NCBI GenBank assembly: GCA_028694795.1
Contig: JAQVKF010000018.1
Location: 1 to 33,745, forward strand
DNA: 33,745 nucleotides
Reading direction: 5' to 3'
Source: Thermoguttaceae bacterium
Lineage (GTDB): Bacteria > Planctomycetota > Planctomycetia > Pirellulales > Thermoguttaceae
Shown here: positions 25,516-33,745 of the stretch, one piece after another
How the letters are laid out: every line of letters begins with the position of its first letter
Numbering within the stretch: position 1 is the first letter of the stretch
Position numbers and translations under genes: made by a program
Notes under the pieces: model-generated
What the model saw: only the letters and a program-made list of their open reading frames with translations
Database searches by the model: none
What the model was told of the DNA's origin: nothing

Positions 25516-26334
25516 TCAAATTTTCTGTTGCGTTCGGCGCTCTTCTGCGGCACTCGGACGGCTATAAAATGGTTGCACTTTCCACAAATCGGCGTAATCT
25601 TCCGCCGCCATTTTTCGGGTGGTGATCGTCGCTACCGCACGAGCGGTTGGCGAACGAAGCGTTTCCCGAACGAGTAACAAGTGGGATGGTAATTTGGCTT
25701 GGACGGTTGGACGATTGAGGATCGAACCCGCAAGCCAAATCGAAGTATCCTGCGGCAATTGGGCGATTTCAGTCAACGCGTCACTAATCGAGATCGGCCG
25801 ATCGGTCACCGCGATACGTTGCCAACCACCGTTTTGCCTATTCGTTTCTGTTGGTTTTTCGTCCGACAGGCGACTTAATGCGGTTGGTCCAAATCTTTTC
25901 ACCGAAGCTGATTGATAAATGGCCGTTACGACCTGTCCGCGTTGTGCATCGACCCATACCACCAAGGTCGTCGCGGACGAACTCTTGGGCAGTGTGGCAA
26001 AAAACGCTTCCGCAAAGGTGTCTCGCGTATCGACCGTTACCAATTTCGCGTGAGTGACGTATCCAATCGCCTTTGCCGTTGCCAAACCAACGCGCAAACC
26101 GGTGAACGAACCCGGACCGATACTAATGCCAATCGTAGTTAAATCTCCCGCCGACCACCCCGCCTCGTGTAACATCCGAGCTAAAAGCGGGGCGAGCGAT
26201 TGGGCACTACGGCTTTTCGGATCTAAACGTTCTTCACAATCGTACAACGGAGTGGATGAGGTTGTGTCCCACTCCTGCAATGCAATCGACCCCGCGGTCT
26301 CGGATGTCTCTAAAGCTAAAATCTTTTGAGTCAT
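25516..26334 (-). CDS. tsaB: tRNA threonylcarbamoyladenosine biosynthesis protein TsaB
   Basis: TsaB partners TsaD (and TsaE) in making t6A37 in tRNAs that read ANN codons; it is a regulatory, non-catalytic ASKHA-fold protein. The 272-aa product begins KILALETSETAGSIAL and has the hallmark GISIGPGSFTGLRVGLATAK near residue 70. It is longer than the 231-aa E. coli protein, mainly through a variable C-terminal half. Its ATG (26332-26334) overlaps the TGA of the EpsI-like gene (26331-26333) as ATGA, so its translation may depend on ribosomes finishing that gene, which is now interrupted. If coupling matters, tsaB expression could be reduced. Confidence 0.94.
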   Translation of the reverse strand: MTQKILALETSETAGSIALQEWDTTSSTPLYDCEERLDPKSRSAQSLAPLLARMLHEAGWSAGDLTTIGISIGPGSFTGLRVGLATAKAIGYVTHAKLVTVDTRDTFAEAFFATLPKSSSATTLVVWVDAQRGQVVTAIYQSASVKRFGPTALSRLSDEKPTETNRQNGGWQRIAVTDRPISISDALTEIAQLPQDTSIWLAGSILNRPTVQAKLPSHLLLVRETLRSPTARAVATITTRKMAAEDYADLWKVQPFYSRPSAAEERRTQQKI

Positions 26335-27242
26335 TCTTGTTTATCCTGTACGAGCGTGGATGGCGCGGCAGCAAATTCGGGATATCCACTCCAAAGGAAT
26401 TTCTGGATTTCGAGCGTCAAGCTCTCCGCTGTCGTGAGCATTTTTGCGGGATCTGAATCTTCCATCCGCAGATCGAACATGACCTTTACCAAGGGCGGCC
26501 ATGAATCTTTACCGAAACAGCAGCAAATACGCGCCCAACGTGTTGGCATCTCCCCCATCGCATAATAGGCCTCAGGACCGCGTCCATACTGAAACCATTA
26601 ACCGACATAACGTGTTTCCTGTGCGTTAGCAAAGGTCAACAGCCGGACTGGAAATAACTGACCATTCGGACCTGGAACGAGAATGTCCTCACTCTTTTGT
26701 AAGCTGAATCCATTGCCTGGATAACATTTTTCGGGAATATGCACACGAAAATAATCTTTTGTCCAAATGAAATGGAGAAAAGCCCGCGTACCTTCTTCGT
26801 TTTGATAACAACGATCAAACATCGAAATAGGGGCTAAGTAAGCGATGGTACTCGCACGGTCACTTTTTTCCTGAGGTGTGATAATGGCCACGGAACTGTC
26901 CGACTGGTTTACCTGTTTCCAAACACCACTCTCACGCGGAAAATCCGTGACATCTAAGCCCAAATCCGCAATTCCTTGGAATGTCATGCCTCGTTGCACT
27001 TGAACCGCCATGCCGAGAAAAATCCCGCAAAGCAATACGATCAACCAAACTCGACATACACTATGTGAATGCTGCTTGTCTGAGGTGGACAACACCGTCA
27101 TGGGCCTTCCTTCCAATGGTTTGGAGGGAGAACAGAGCGTGGAGGACGAAGACTCTGTGAATGGTCCTTTTGGAACCGATGGAACAGGTTCATCGATACG
27201 CGGAATCTCTCCCAACCGATTGAATGTGTCGTCCTGCGTCAT
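26331..27242 (-). pseudogene. EpsI-like exosortase-associated protein (DUF3485), interrupted by TAA
   Basis: From the ATG at 27242 the frame runs 214 codons to a TAA at 26598-26600, then continues in the same frame without another stop to TGA at 26331-26333 (303 codons in all, excluding the end). The first part has a membrane segment (about 62-80, VCRVWLIVLLCGIFLGMAV) and the EpsI hallmark FRVHIPEKCYPGNGF. After the TAA come WFQYGRGPEAYYAMGE and a helical end WARICCCFGKD. The family usually has an aromatic Y-W-F/Y-Q here, so the TAA probably replaces a Tyr codon (TAT or TAC). EpsI proteins work with exosortases in exopolysaccharide and surface-protein export. Either a recent nonsense mutation, readthrough, or a sequence error. 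Confidence 0.85.
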
Positions 27243-27495
27243 TGGTTCGATTCCCCCGGGTTTCTAATATTCACGGTGATGGACGGATGCCTCATGATCT
27301 TAATCTGCGGATTATCGGTACAAACTGCCGAGTCTCACACTTCCAAAACAGGCCGAAACAATCGGGCTAAATAAGACCTTTTGATTGAATTCGGTGTTTT
27401 CGCGATTTCTCGCCCCAAAATTGCATTGGGCTAGATTCCCATCTGTTCACCTTTAATGTATCGCATAACCCAATGCCCCCATTGGATTGGATTAT

Positions 27496-29646
27496 TCAGT
27501 TGGATCGGATATATCGTTTGGATCGTCGTACGGACATGGACTCGATGGTGACAAATCCCATGAGCGGAATGTTCAAATTTTCAAAACCGTTTGAAGTTGC
27601 CAAAATCTCCGGTTTACGACTGTAATCGCGAATCGTACACAAAATCGTACTATCCACGGCTCTGGCGAGCAATCGACTGTCCGCATAAGGTAGGATCGCT
27701 GCACTATCTAAAATCACAAACTCAAAATTTTCACGAAGCTGATTAAGTACCTGTGGAAGTGGTTCGCTTGCCAACTCGGATTCGATCGGTAGCGTCGTGT
27801 CTCCTGTCGGCAGAAAGTACAGATTTTCTACTCCATTGACCTCCTGAACCGCATCTTGCATGGCGGCTTGATTTAACAACAGCTCCGTGAAACCTGGTAT
27901 CTGTTCAGTCTGAAAAATTCTGTGTAATTTACCACGTCGGAAATCCGCATCGACCAGTAACGTTCGATATCCTAAACGTGCCAGACTCCATGCCAGATGG
28001 AAAGCGGATAACGTTTTCCCCTCGCGAACCACGGCACTTGTAATGAGCAGAACTCGAACATTGCGGCATTCTTTTTCTCGAATAAGACGCGTTGCGATGA
28101 TATCCATTGACTCACGGAGAAATTTTTGCCATTTCGGCTTGCCCTGTCCACGAAGAACTGCTCCAGGAACCCGTGGAATAGAGCCTAATAAATCCAAGCC
28201 TGAAAATTTTTTGACTTGGTGACCTGAGTAAATTCGCCCTTTGGAAAACTCCTGAAGAACAAGCAAAAATGTCGGAATGAGGAATCCCGCAAAACCTCCC
28301 GCCACCATACCGGCAAATAATGAAGTGGTGTCCGGCGTGGACAGCTCCATGGGGTCAGAAACACGTTGAATTTTGGGAAGGTTCGCTTGAATCCGTAATC
28401 GCAGTGCCTCTCGATCTGACTGCAATTTTTGTAACAACCCAACCTTACGGTCAATTTCGTTTTGAATGAGTTTCAAGCCGACAGAACCTTTACCGAGCTC
28501 AGCCGCCTGATCTTGAAGACGTGCAGCTTCCTCTTCCATATTTTCCTTTTCAACCAGAAGCATGTCGCGAGTAATATTAAAACGTTCGATATTGCGACCG
28601 GTTTGTGCCGCAACAGCCCTTTGGTAATCAGGAATTTTCTTTTGGGAATACTCCGCTCTTTGCGTTCGAAGGAGTTCCATTTCACTTCGTAAACGCTGGT
28701 ACGACGCATTTGAATTCAGGTCGCTGCCACGTTGAAGATTGGTGTCCATTTGTTCAAGTGCAGTCAGGCGATATAACAGATTTTGGTAAATGGGATCGCG
28801 GCTCATATATTCCAGAAAATCTGGATCATCAAGATTGAATGGAGTTTTGTTCACACTACTTAAAGTCGCTTCTTCAAGCTGAATGTTGGCATCAATCTCA
28901 CGAATCTTCAATGTCGCATTTCGCATTTGAGCTCTTGCATCTGCGTGTTCCTGCCACAATAATTGTTGACGAACCGCCAGCGTCTCCGGATCGCCTGTTT
29001 GTGACATCATCGCCTGAGCCTTATACACATCTTGATCTTGATTGATCTGTTCTTCCATACTTGCAATCGCATCTTGCAATTTGAGAGAGATCATATTCTT
29101 TTCTTCGACATCTTTATCCGAAACACCGGTCTGATACGCGCCGATAATAGCCTCGAGTAATTTTTTCGATTCCGTTGCGTCTTCCGATCGAAGGCTTAAA
29201 CGCACTAATTCGGAACCTTCTAAAACGGTTACGCTCAAATGTTCTTGAATCCAGTCAATCGGGTCTTGATCTTTCGAATCAGGGAGAATCGAGAGACGAT
29301 TGACAAGAGAACTCTCTAACGCTTTTTTAAGCGTTTGGCGGCTCTTCATGATCGTCGTTTGGGTTGCCAAAAAAGACTCGTTTTTTTCTTGATCGACAAA
29401 CATGGAACTCGCGTCTGCCGGTTGTGACACCGAGAGGAAGGCCTCCGCCCCGAAATATACGGGAATATTGGACCACGCTAAATAAACAAAGAGTGAGCCA
29501 AGGGCCGCTCCCAAAATCACCGAGGGTATCCAGCGGCGACGAAGTGAATGTAATACCGCAAGAGGATCAAAATCGACATTCTGCCTGGTATGGAATTTGC
29601 CCACTCGATCCATCACTTCGGGGCTTGATATGGCTTTCGTACTCAT
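27496..29646 (-). CDS. Wzc-like polysaccharide co-polymerase/tyrosine autokinase-type ATPase
   Basis: The 716-aa inner-membrane protein has the Wzz/GNVR layout: a membrane segment near 39-59, a periplasmic coiled coil (about 180-420), a second membrane segment near 441-463, and a cytoplasmic BY-kinase-like domain. That domain has a Walker A-like ITSAVVREGKTLSA (536-548, less canonical than xxPGEGKT), Walker A' LLVDADFRRGK (563-573) and Walker B FVILDSAAILPYADSR (643-658). It lacks the usual C-terminal tyrosine cluster; RYIRSN has one Tyr, so autophosphorylation may be weak. The ATG at 29646 shares its A with the exosortase TGA (TGATG), with AGGAG 9 bases upstream. It should control chain length and export of exopolysaccharide. 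Confidence 0.9.
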   Translation of the reverse strand: MSTKAISSPEVMDRVGKFHTRQNVDFDPLAVLHSLRRRWIPSVILGAALGSLFVYLAWSNIPVYFGAEAFLSVSQPADASSMFVDQEKNESFLATQTTIMKSRQTLKKALESSLVNRLSILPDSKDQDPIDWIQEHLSVTVLEGSELVRLSLRSEDATESKKLLEAIIGAYQTGVSDKDVEEKNMISLKLQDAIASMEEQINQDQDVYKAQAMMSQTGDPETLAVRQQLLWQEHADARAQMRNATLKIREIDANIQLEEATLSSVNKTPFNLDDPDFLEYMSRDPIYQNLLYRLTALEQMDTNLQRGSDLNSNASYQRLRSEMELLRTQRAEYSQKKIPDYQRAVAAQTGRNIERFNITRDMLLVEKENMEEEAARLQDQAAELGKGSVGLKLIQNEIDRKVGLLQKLQSDREALRLRIQANLPKIQRVSDPMELSTPDTTSLFAGMVAGGFAGFLIPTFLLVLQEFSKGRIYSGHQVKKFSGLDLLGSIPRVPGAVLRGQGKPKWQKFLRESMDIIATRLIREKECRNVRVLLITSAVVREGKTLSAFHLAWSLARLGYRTLLVDADFRRGKLHRIFQTEQIPGFTELLLNQAAMQDAVQEVNGVENLYFLPTGDTTLPIESELASEPLPQVLNQLRENFEFVILDSAAILPYADSRLLARAVDSTILCTIRDYSRKPEILATSNGFENLNIPLMGFVTIESMSVRRSKRYIRSN

Positions 29647-31409
29647 CAATTGAGCTCCTCCTGAACGGATTGATCATCGGACGATATTGATTTTAACGAA
29701 GAATCGACAGTTGAGAGTGTATGGGTATCCCCTTCTGAATCAGCTAATTCGGAAGACCGGTTGATCACCTCGTCAGAAACGGATTCCCTTTCAGCGGCAG
29801 ACTTTTTAAGTCCTTCTGATTTCGGCGTTTCCGTCGATTCCGGCGTCTCTGCAAGCGTCGGTTCCACAAACAATATCGACATCAACTCTATTTCCCCCCA
29901 CAATAAAAGCATTGCGAACGGGGCCATGAACATTCCGGCACCATCGTGGAAAAATTTTTCCGCTGATGCCGAATCTGCGTACATGTAAAGGAAACCGGTT
30001 ATAGTAATTCGAAATACATTTGACAAAATGGCAATGGGCACCGCACTAATCAGTACTATTCCCTTTTCGAGCCAATCGCCACGCATGATGAACATACCAG
30101 CGGTACAGATACAAAAAAACAGTACCAACATTTTAAGCCCGCTACACGCTCCAATCACTCCCATCAAATGACCATTAGGTAATGTAATGACATTTCCTGA
30201 CGAATCGGCGGCAATACCAAAAAGCTGAAGAAGCCATACACTTGTCATTGTTCCGATGAGCTGAAGTTTATCCGCGAACATGATACTAAGTAGTTCGGGC
30301 AGCGGTATCATGAAGCCTAAAAAGAGGATCGACGGTGCACTCCAACGTGCCAAACGCGTGCCGCCTAAGAGAAATACTACTCCCAAAAGCAGCGGAACCA
30401 ACGAGGCTGGATAGAGTACCGGATCGCTCAAAAAGGAACCCGCGATGCGAATCGCTCCACCTAGCAAAAGGAACGCCAATCCCCAAAACCAACCCCACGC
30501 GGCCGGACGTATCGCATCCAACCAACAAACCACGGCAGGACTCGCTAAGCGAACGGCTGCTACCAAAAAACAAAACCAACCGAAAATCAAGCAAATCGTA
30601 TCACCATGAAAACGCACGAATGCAAGTTGAAATGTGTGCGTTCCCATTGGCGTTTTCAAACAATCGACGATCTGTTGACGTGAAAAATCAGTCGCTATGC
30701 CAGGAACTCCAAATTTTAATTCATCCTGAAGCTGTTGAGGTGGATGAATTTCCTGTTCAGACGAATTCGTCGCTGATGTATCGCGAGATTTCCCATCGGA
30801 TTGGTCGTTATTCTGGGAAGACTCCGCCGATTCGGAAGGCGTTTTGCCCGGTTCTGGAGACGCTTCGTTTGTTGGAAGTGCGTTACGTGTGGCTACCTGA
30901 GCCGCAACCTCAACCTGATAATAGACGATCTGTCCCGCGAACTGAACGACCGTGCCTAAAAACAGCAACGCACATGCTTGACACAACGCGTTTTGTCGCA
31001 ACAACTGAACAAAACATTCCCACGAGGAAGAACGGGACTCCTTTTTTTTCGAGTGCGAAACCGAATCGTTCTCCATGGATCGAGCGTTCTCCGACATTTT
31101 TAGAGAATCCTCAACCTCCGAAGAATCTGTTTTGAAAGAGGCGTCTGTCCTTAAAGTCGCCGAATCGGAAAAATTCAAATCACAAGAAGATGTGGTTTGA
31201 AGTGCGGATTTTGCTCGTTGGAAACCAGGAAACCATTCACGCCGATACCAAAGCAACCACAATGCGAATGGAATGACCGCGTAACCATGCACGTAATCAT
31301 TGTCATACCAGCGTGTCCAGAGTGGACCACACGCTTTCAGGTAGAAATATACTAGTCCACCCCAAAGGACGATCAAGCCTAACGATACCCCCCACGCTCG
31401 CTTAATCAT
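29646..31409 (-). CDS. Exosortase (XrtU-like), with long hydrophilic inserts
   Basis: The 587-aa polytopic membrane enzyme is predicted to cut and attach or release proteins bearing a C-terminal sorting tail. The catalytic triad is visible: Cys422 in IGACSGLKML, Arg467 in SNVFRIT and His488 in FHDGAGMFM. At least eight hydrophobic segments occur. The core is split by two hydrophilic inserts, about 66-130 and 178-235, rich in Ser, Glu, Asp and Lys, and the C-terminal tail from about 515 is acidic. These make it longer than usual exosortases of about 280-500 aa. AAGGA lies 6 bases before the ATG. It is translationally joined to the Wzc-like gene. No PEP-CTERM-type substrate lies in this window. 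Confidence 0.92.
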   Translation of the reverse strand: MIKRAWGVSLGLIVLWGGLVYFYLKACGPLWTRWYDNDYVHGYAVIPFALWLLWYRREWFPGFQRAKSALQTTSSCDLNFSDSATLRTDASFKTDSSEVEDSLKMSENARSMENDSVSHSKKKESRSSSWECFVQLLRQNALCQACALLFLGTVVQFAGQIVYYQVEVAAQVATRNALPTNEASPEPGKTPSESAESSQNNDQSDGKSRDTSATNSSEQEIHPPQQLQDELKFGVPGIATDFSRQQIVDCLKTPMGTHTFQLAFVRFHGDTICLIFGWFCFLVAAVRLASPAVVCWLDAIRPAAWGWFWGLAFLLLGGAIRIAGSFLSDPVLYPASLVPLLLGVVFLLGGTRLARWSAPSILFLGFMIPLPELLSIMFADKLQLIGTMTSVWLLQLFGIAADSSGNVITLPNGHLMGVIGACSGLKMLVLFFCICTAGMFIMRGDWLEKGIVLISAVPIAILSNVFRITITGFLYMYADSASAEKFFHDGAGMFMAPFAMLLLWGEIELMSILFVEPTLAETPESTETPKSEGLKKSAAERESVSDEVINRSSELADSEGDTHTLSTVDSSLKSISSDDQSVQEELN

Positions 31410-31418
31410 GGTCCATCC

Positions 31419-31460
31419 TTATGCTGCCTGTGAATCCAACTTCGTCAAAATTCCCGACAT
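31419..31460 (-). CDS. Possible 13-codon leader peptide before the exosortase
   Basis: ATG at 31460 preceded by GGAGG (31466-31470) with 5-base spacing starts a 13-codon frame, MSGILTKLDSQAA, that stops with TAA at 31419-31421, 9 bases before the exosortase ATG. The ribosome site is better than that of many true genes here. No known leader matches it, so it may be chance. Confidence 0.3.
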   Translation of the reverse strand: MSGILTKLDSQAA

Positions 31461-31472
31461 ATATTCCTCCGA

Positions 31473-31478
31473 ATTATA
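31473..31478 (-). promoter_or_regulatory. Perfect TATAAT upstream of the exosortase operon
   Basis: TATAAT reads on the minus strand 64 bases before the exosortase start. The best -35 is TTCATT, 18 bases further upstream (3 of 6 matches). Transcription from it would begin near the ribosome site of the 13-codon leader. Confidence 0.35.
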
Positions 31479-31606
31479 GCCCGAATAGGAGGATGTAATG
31501 AAGTCTATTCTCGAATGTTTCGATGTTTTTCTCAAATGCGACCCGTTATAAAACAAAATGTTTTTCTAGCTTTTCCAAGTCGTGTATTGTGTTGCTTGCC
31601 TGCATA

Positions 31607-33745
31607 TTATCCTTCGCTACGTTTGGGCCAGCGACGCGATTTCGAGTACTCCTGTTGTTTTACTTCGTTTCGGACATAACGCACATTTTGCGAGCCTACG
31701 AGTTCTTCGACTTGTTGGCGAACCTCCGGGGTCAGATCCACTTGCAGACGACTGCATGGCCCGCTTACCCGCATCCCATTCGCCAGATCCATGACCAAAC
31801 TAATCTGGCTATGTCCGGGTGAACCTCGCAGAAGTTCGTAGAGCATTTGGAGACCGCTGCCGCCGAGTTTTTTTTCCTCTAAACGGATACGCACCTCGCG
31901 GATCATCCGTTTGGGAAGTTCCTCAATCGGAATAATCTCATTCACCGTAAAATTCGCTTCGTCATCTTCACCACCCCGTTTGTCGATTGAACCCATTAAG
32001 CCGACCACGCTTTCGTCTTTGATCAGTTCCCGATAATCGACAAAAGTGCGAGGCCAGACGTTACAGCGGATCGTGCCGGACAAATCCTCTAAATCGAAAC
32101 TGGCGAATTGATTCGGCTGGCCTTCGACCGATTTTTTCGTCGTGCGAATAATCGAACCACCGATCATCCCACCGAGAATCACCGACGTCTTATTCGGAAG
32201 TTTTTTGGCCGCTTGCGTCTCATGCGTACAAAACTGACAAAGCAAATCGGCGTATTCCTGCAGCGGATGATTCGAAAGGTAGTAACCAAGAACCTCTTTC
32301 TCCTTGATGAGCAAATCTTTTGAGTCCCACTCAGGCACGTCTGGCAGTACGATGGGGGGCGGAAGATCACCATCGTCGCCGCCAAAGAGTAAATTTTGCC
32401 CACGTCGTCTATTTTTCGCCGAGGCCAAGCCCGCCTGCAACGCTTTTTCGATCATGATGGTTAATTGGGAGCGTTTGGCACCGAGCGAATCCATCGCACC
32501 GGCTTTGATAAGCGATTCGATGACGCCGCGACCCGCCGCGGACGGATCGACACGCTCGCAAAAGTTGAACAGATCGGTAAAGCATCCCCCTTTTTCGCGT
32601 GCCGCGACGATCGCTTCCGCCGCGGATGTACCACAGCCCTTGATCGCCGACATTCCGAACAGTATTTTACCATCCTCCACCGCAAAAGTCGATTGTGACA
32701 CATTGATATCCGGCGGAACGACCTCTATCTTCATGCGCACGCAATCTTCCAGATGCTCGATTAGATCGTCTTTGGTCTTAAAATTACGCGCGGAGATGTC
32801 GCCCGTCAGAATCGCCGCCATGAATTCCTGGGGATAATGTTGTTTGAGATACGCTGTAATATACGCAATCTTGGCGTAGGCCGTTGTATGACTTTTATTA
32901 AAACCGTACCCCGCAAACTTCTGAATCAAACCAAATAGATGTTCGGCCTCTTTGGCGGACAGTCCTTTGGTTTGCGCTCCTTCCAAAAATTCGCCATGGA
33001 ATTTCGCGATTAATTCCAATTTTTTCTTGCTGATCGCCTTAATACAAGTGTATGCGTTCGACAGCGGAATGCCGCCGAGACGGTTCAAAATACGCATCAC
33101 CTGTTCCTGATAGACCATGACGCCATGTGTCTCTTCCAGCACATCTTTCATGATCGGATGGGGATATTCCGCCGCTTTGCGTCCATGTTTGACGTCAACG
33201 TAAAGATCGACCATACCACCTTCGAGCGGACCGGGACGATACAGGGCGAGCGTGGCGATGATGTCGCGGAAACGATCCGGTTTCATCCGTAGCAAAAGAT
33301 TGCGAATTCCGCCTCCCTCGAGCTGGAATACGCCCTTCGTTTCGCCGCGTTGGAGCAATGCGTAGGTTGCCTCATCATCAATCGGAAACTCATATGGATT
33401 GACTTTTTCGCCCCGTGTTTTTTCGATCAATTTGACCGCATTCGCCAAAATGGAGAGGTTCTTCAGTCCCAAAAAGTCCATTTTGAGCATTCCGGCTTTA
33501 TCGATGTCGGCCATCGCCCATTGGGTGGCAATGTCATCTTTACCGGTCACACGTTGGAGCGGAATCAATTCGATCAGCGGTTGGCTGGCGATGACGACGC
33601 CCGCCGCGTGGGTTCCGATATTCCGCGCCAGACCTTCGACGCTGCGTGCCAGACCGACCACCTGTTGGATATCGTGGTTGCTATCGATTAATTTACCGAA
33701 ATCGGGATTTTGCTCCAACGCTTTTTTGATCGTCATTTTTGGGGC
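31607..33745 (-). CDS. dnaE: DNA polymerase III alpha subunit, C-terminal part
   Basis: The frame is open to the right edge (codons for Ala-Pro-Lys precede the Met at 33736), so the N-terminal PHP domain and the polymerase catalytic aspartates lie outside. The visible 712 residues include THAAGVVIAS, MLKMDFLGLKNLSIL, TKGVFQLEG, LYRPGPLEGGMVD, FNKSHTTAYAKIAYITAYLK and the helix-hairpin-helix region. An OB-fold follows (VILGGMIGGSIIRTTKK to TIRCNVWPRTFVDY), and the C-terminus is a short domain ending YSKSRRWPKRSEG. It is the replicative polymerase, working with the clamp in the cytoplasm. The exosortase starts 197 bases after its stop on the same strand. Confidence 0.96.
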   Translation of the reverse strand, partial: APKMTIKKALEQNPDFGKLIDSNHDIQQVVGLARSVEGLARNIGTHAAGVVIASQPLIELIPLQRVTGKDDIATQWAMADIDKAGMLKMDFLGLKNLSILANAVKLIEKTRGEKVNPYEFPIDDEATYALLQRGETKGVFQLEGGGIRNLLLRMKPDRFRDIIATLALYRPGPLEGGMVDLYVDVKHGRKAAEYPHPIMKDVLEETHGVMVYQEQVMRILNRLGGIPLSNAYTCIKAISKKKLELIAKFHGEFLEGAQTKGLSAKEAEHLFGLIQKFAGYGFNKSHTTAYAKIAYITAYLKQHYPQEFMAAILTGDISARNFKTKDDLIEHLEDCVRMKIEVVPPDINVSQSTFAVEDGKILFGMSAIKGCGTSAAEAIVAAREKGGCFTDLFNFCERVDPSAAGRGVIESLIKAGAMDSLGAKRSQLTIMIEKALQAGLASAKNRRRGQNLLFGGDDGDLPPPIVLPDVPEWDSKDLLIKEKEVLGYYLSNHPLQEYADLLCQFCTHETQAAKKLPNKTSVILGGMIGGSIIRTTKKSVEGQPNQFASFDLEDLSGTIRCNVWPRTFVDYRELIKDESVVGLMGSIDKRGGEDDEANFTVNEIIPIEELPKRMIREVRIRLEEKKLGGSGLQMLYELLRGSPGHSQISLVMDLANGMRVSGPCSRLQVDLTPEVRQQVEELVGSQNVRYVRNEVKQQEYSKSRRWPKRSEG

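Overview
The window looks like a chromosomal segment of a planctomycete, probably of the Pirellula/Rhodopirellula type. The reasons are a large secreted dihaem protein of the hydrazine-synthase-alpha-like (HzsA middle domain/PD40) family, an exosortase operon with a Wzc-like kinase and an EpsI-like protein, a PQQ-repeat lipoprotein, a sulfatase, and lipid A genes. Base composition is moderate. Most of the content is ordinary chromosome: folD, rlmI, lpxC, lpxA, aroC, rpsT, hemD, tsaB and dnaE.

Layout. 1-1212 (-): partial HHxxxDG acyltransferase/condensation-like gene running off the left edge. 1485-10064 (+): folD, then a short-chain dehydrogenase overlapping a PQQ-propeller lipoprotein by ATGA, the 1045-aa dihaem protein, rlmI, and a DUF167 protein, closed by a symmetrical terminator. 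10127-18913 (-): lpxA, lpxC, an OmpH/Skp-like chaperone and a membrane-anchored protein of AsmA-like appearance (an envelope cluster), then aroC, rpsT and a TPR protein. 19041-19964 (+): hemD. 20136-21566 (-): a second HHxxxDG protein, paralogous to the one at the left edge. 21695-22645 (+): a Tat-exported alpha/beta hydrolase.

22646-25515 is an accessory-looking segment. It holds degenerate short repeats, an intact DEDDh exonuclease, a heavily decayed arylsulfatase (at least four in-frame stops and several frameshifts) and a strong palindromic element. Related short repeats sit on both flanks.

25516-33745 (-): in transcription order dnaE (5' part beyond the right edge), exosortase, Wzc-like polysaccharide kinase, an EpsI-like gene interrupted by one in-frame TAA, and tsaB. 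The exosortase and kinase genes overlap by one base (TGATG), and the EpsI-like gene overlaps tsaB by ATGA. The exosortase set would couple exopolysaccharide export to sorting of tailed surface proteins, but its EpsI partner appears broken.

I see no CRISPR array, tRNA, rRNA, intact transposase or phage gene. No wholly new system is proven. The most promising leads are the two HHxxxDG paralogues, the dihaem protein away from any anammox context, the interrupted EpsI-like gene, and the repeat-flanked decaying segment.
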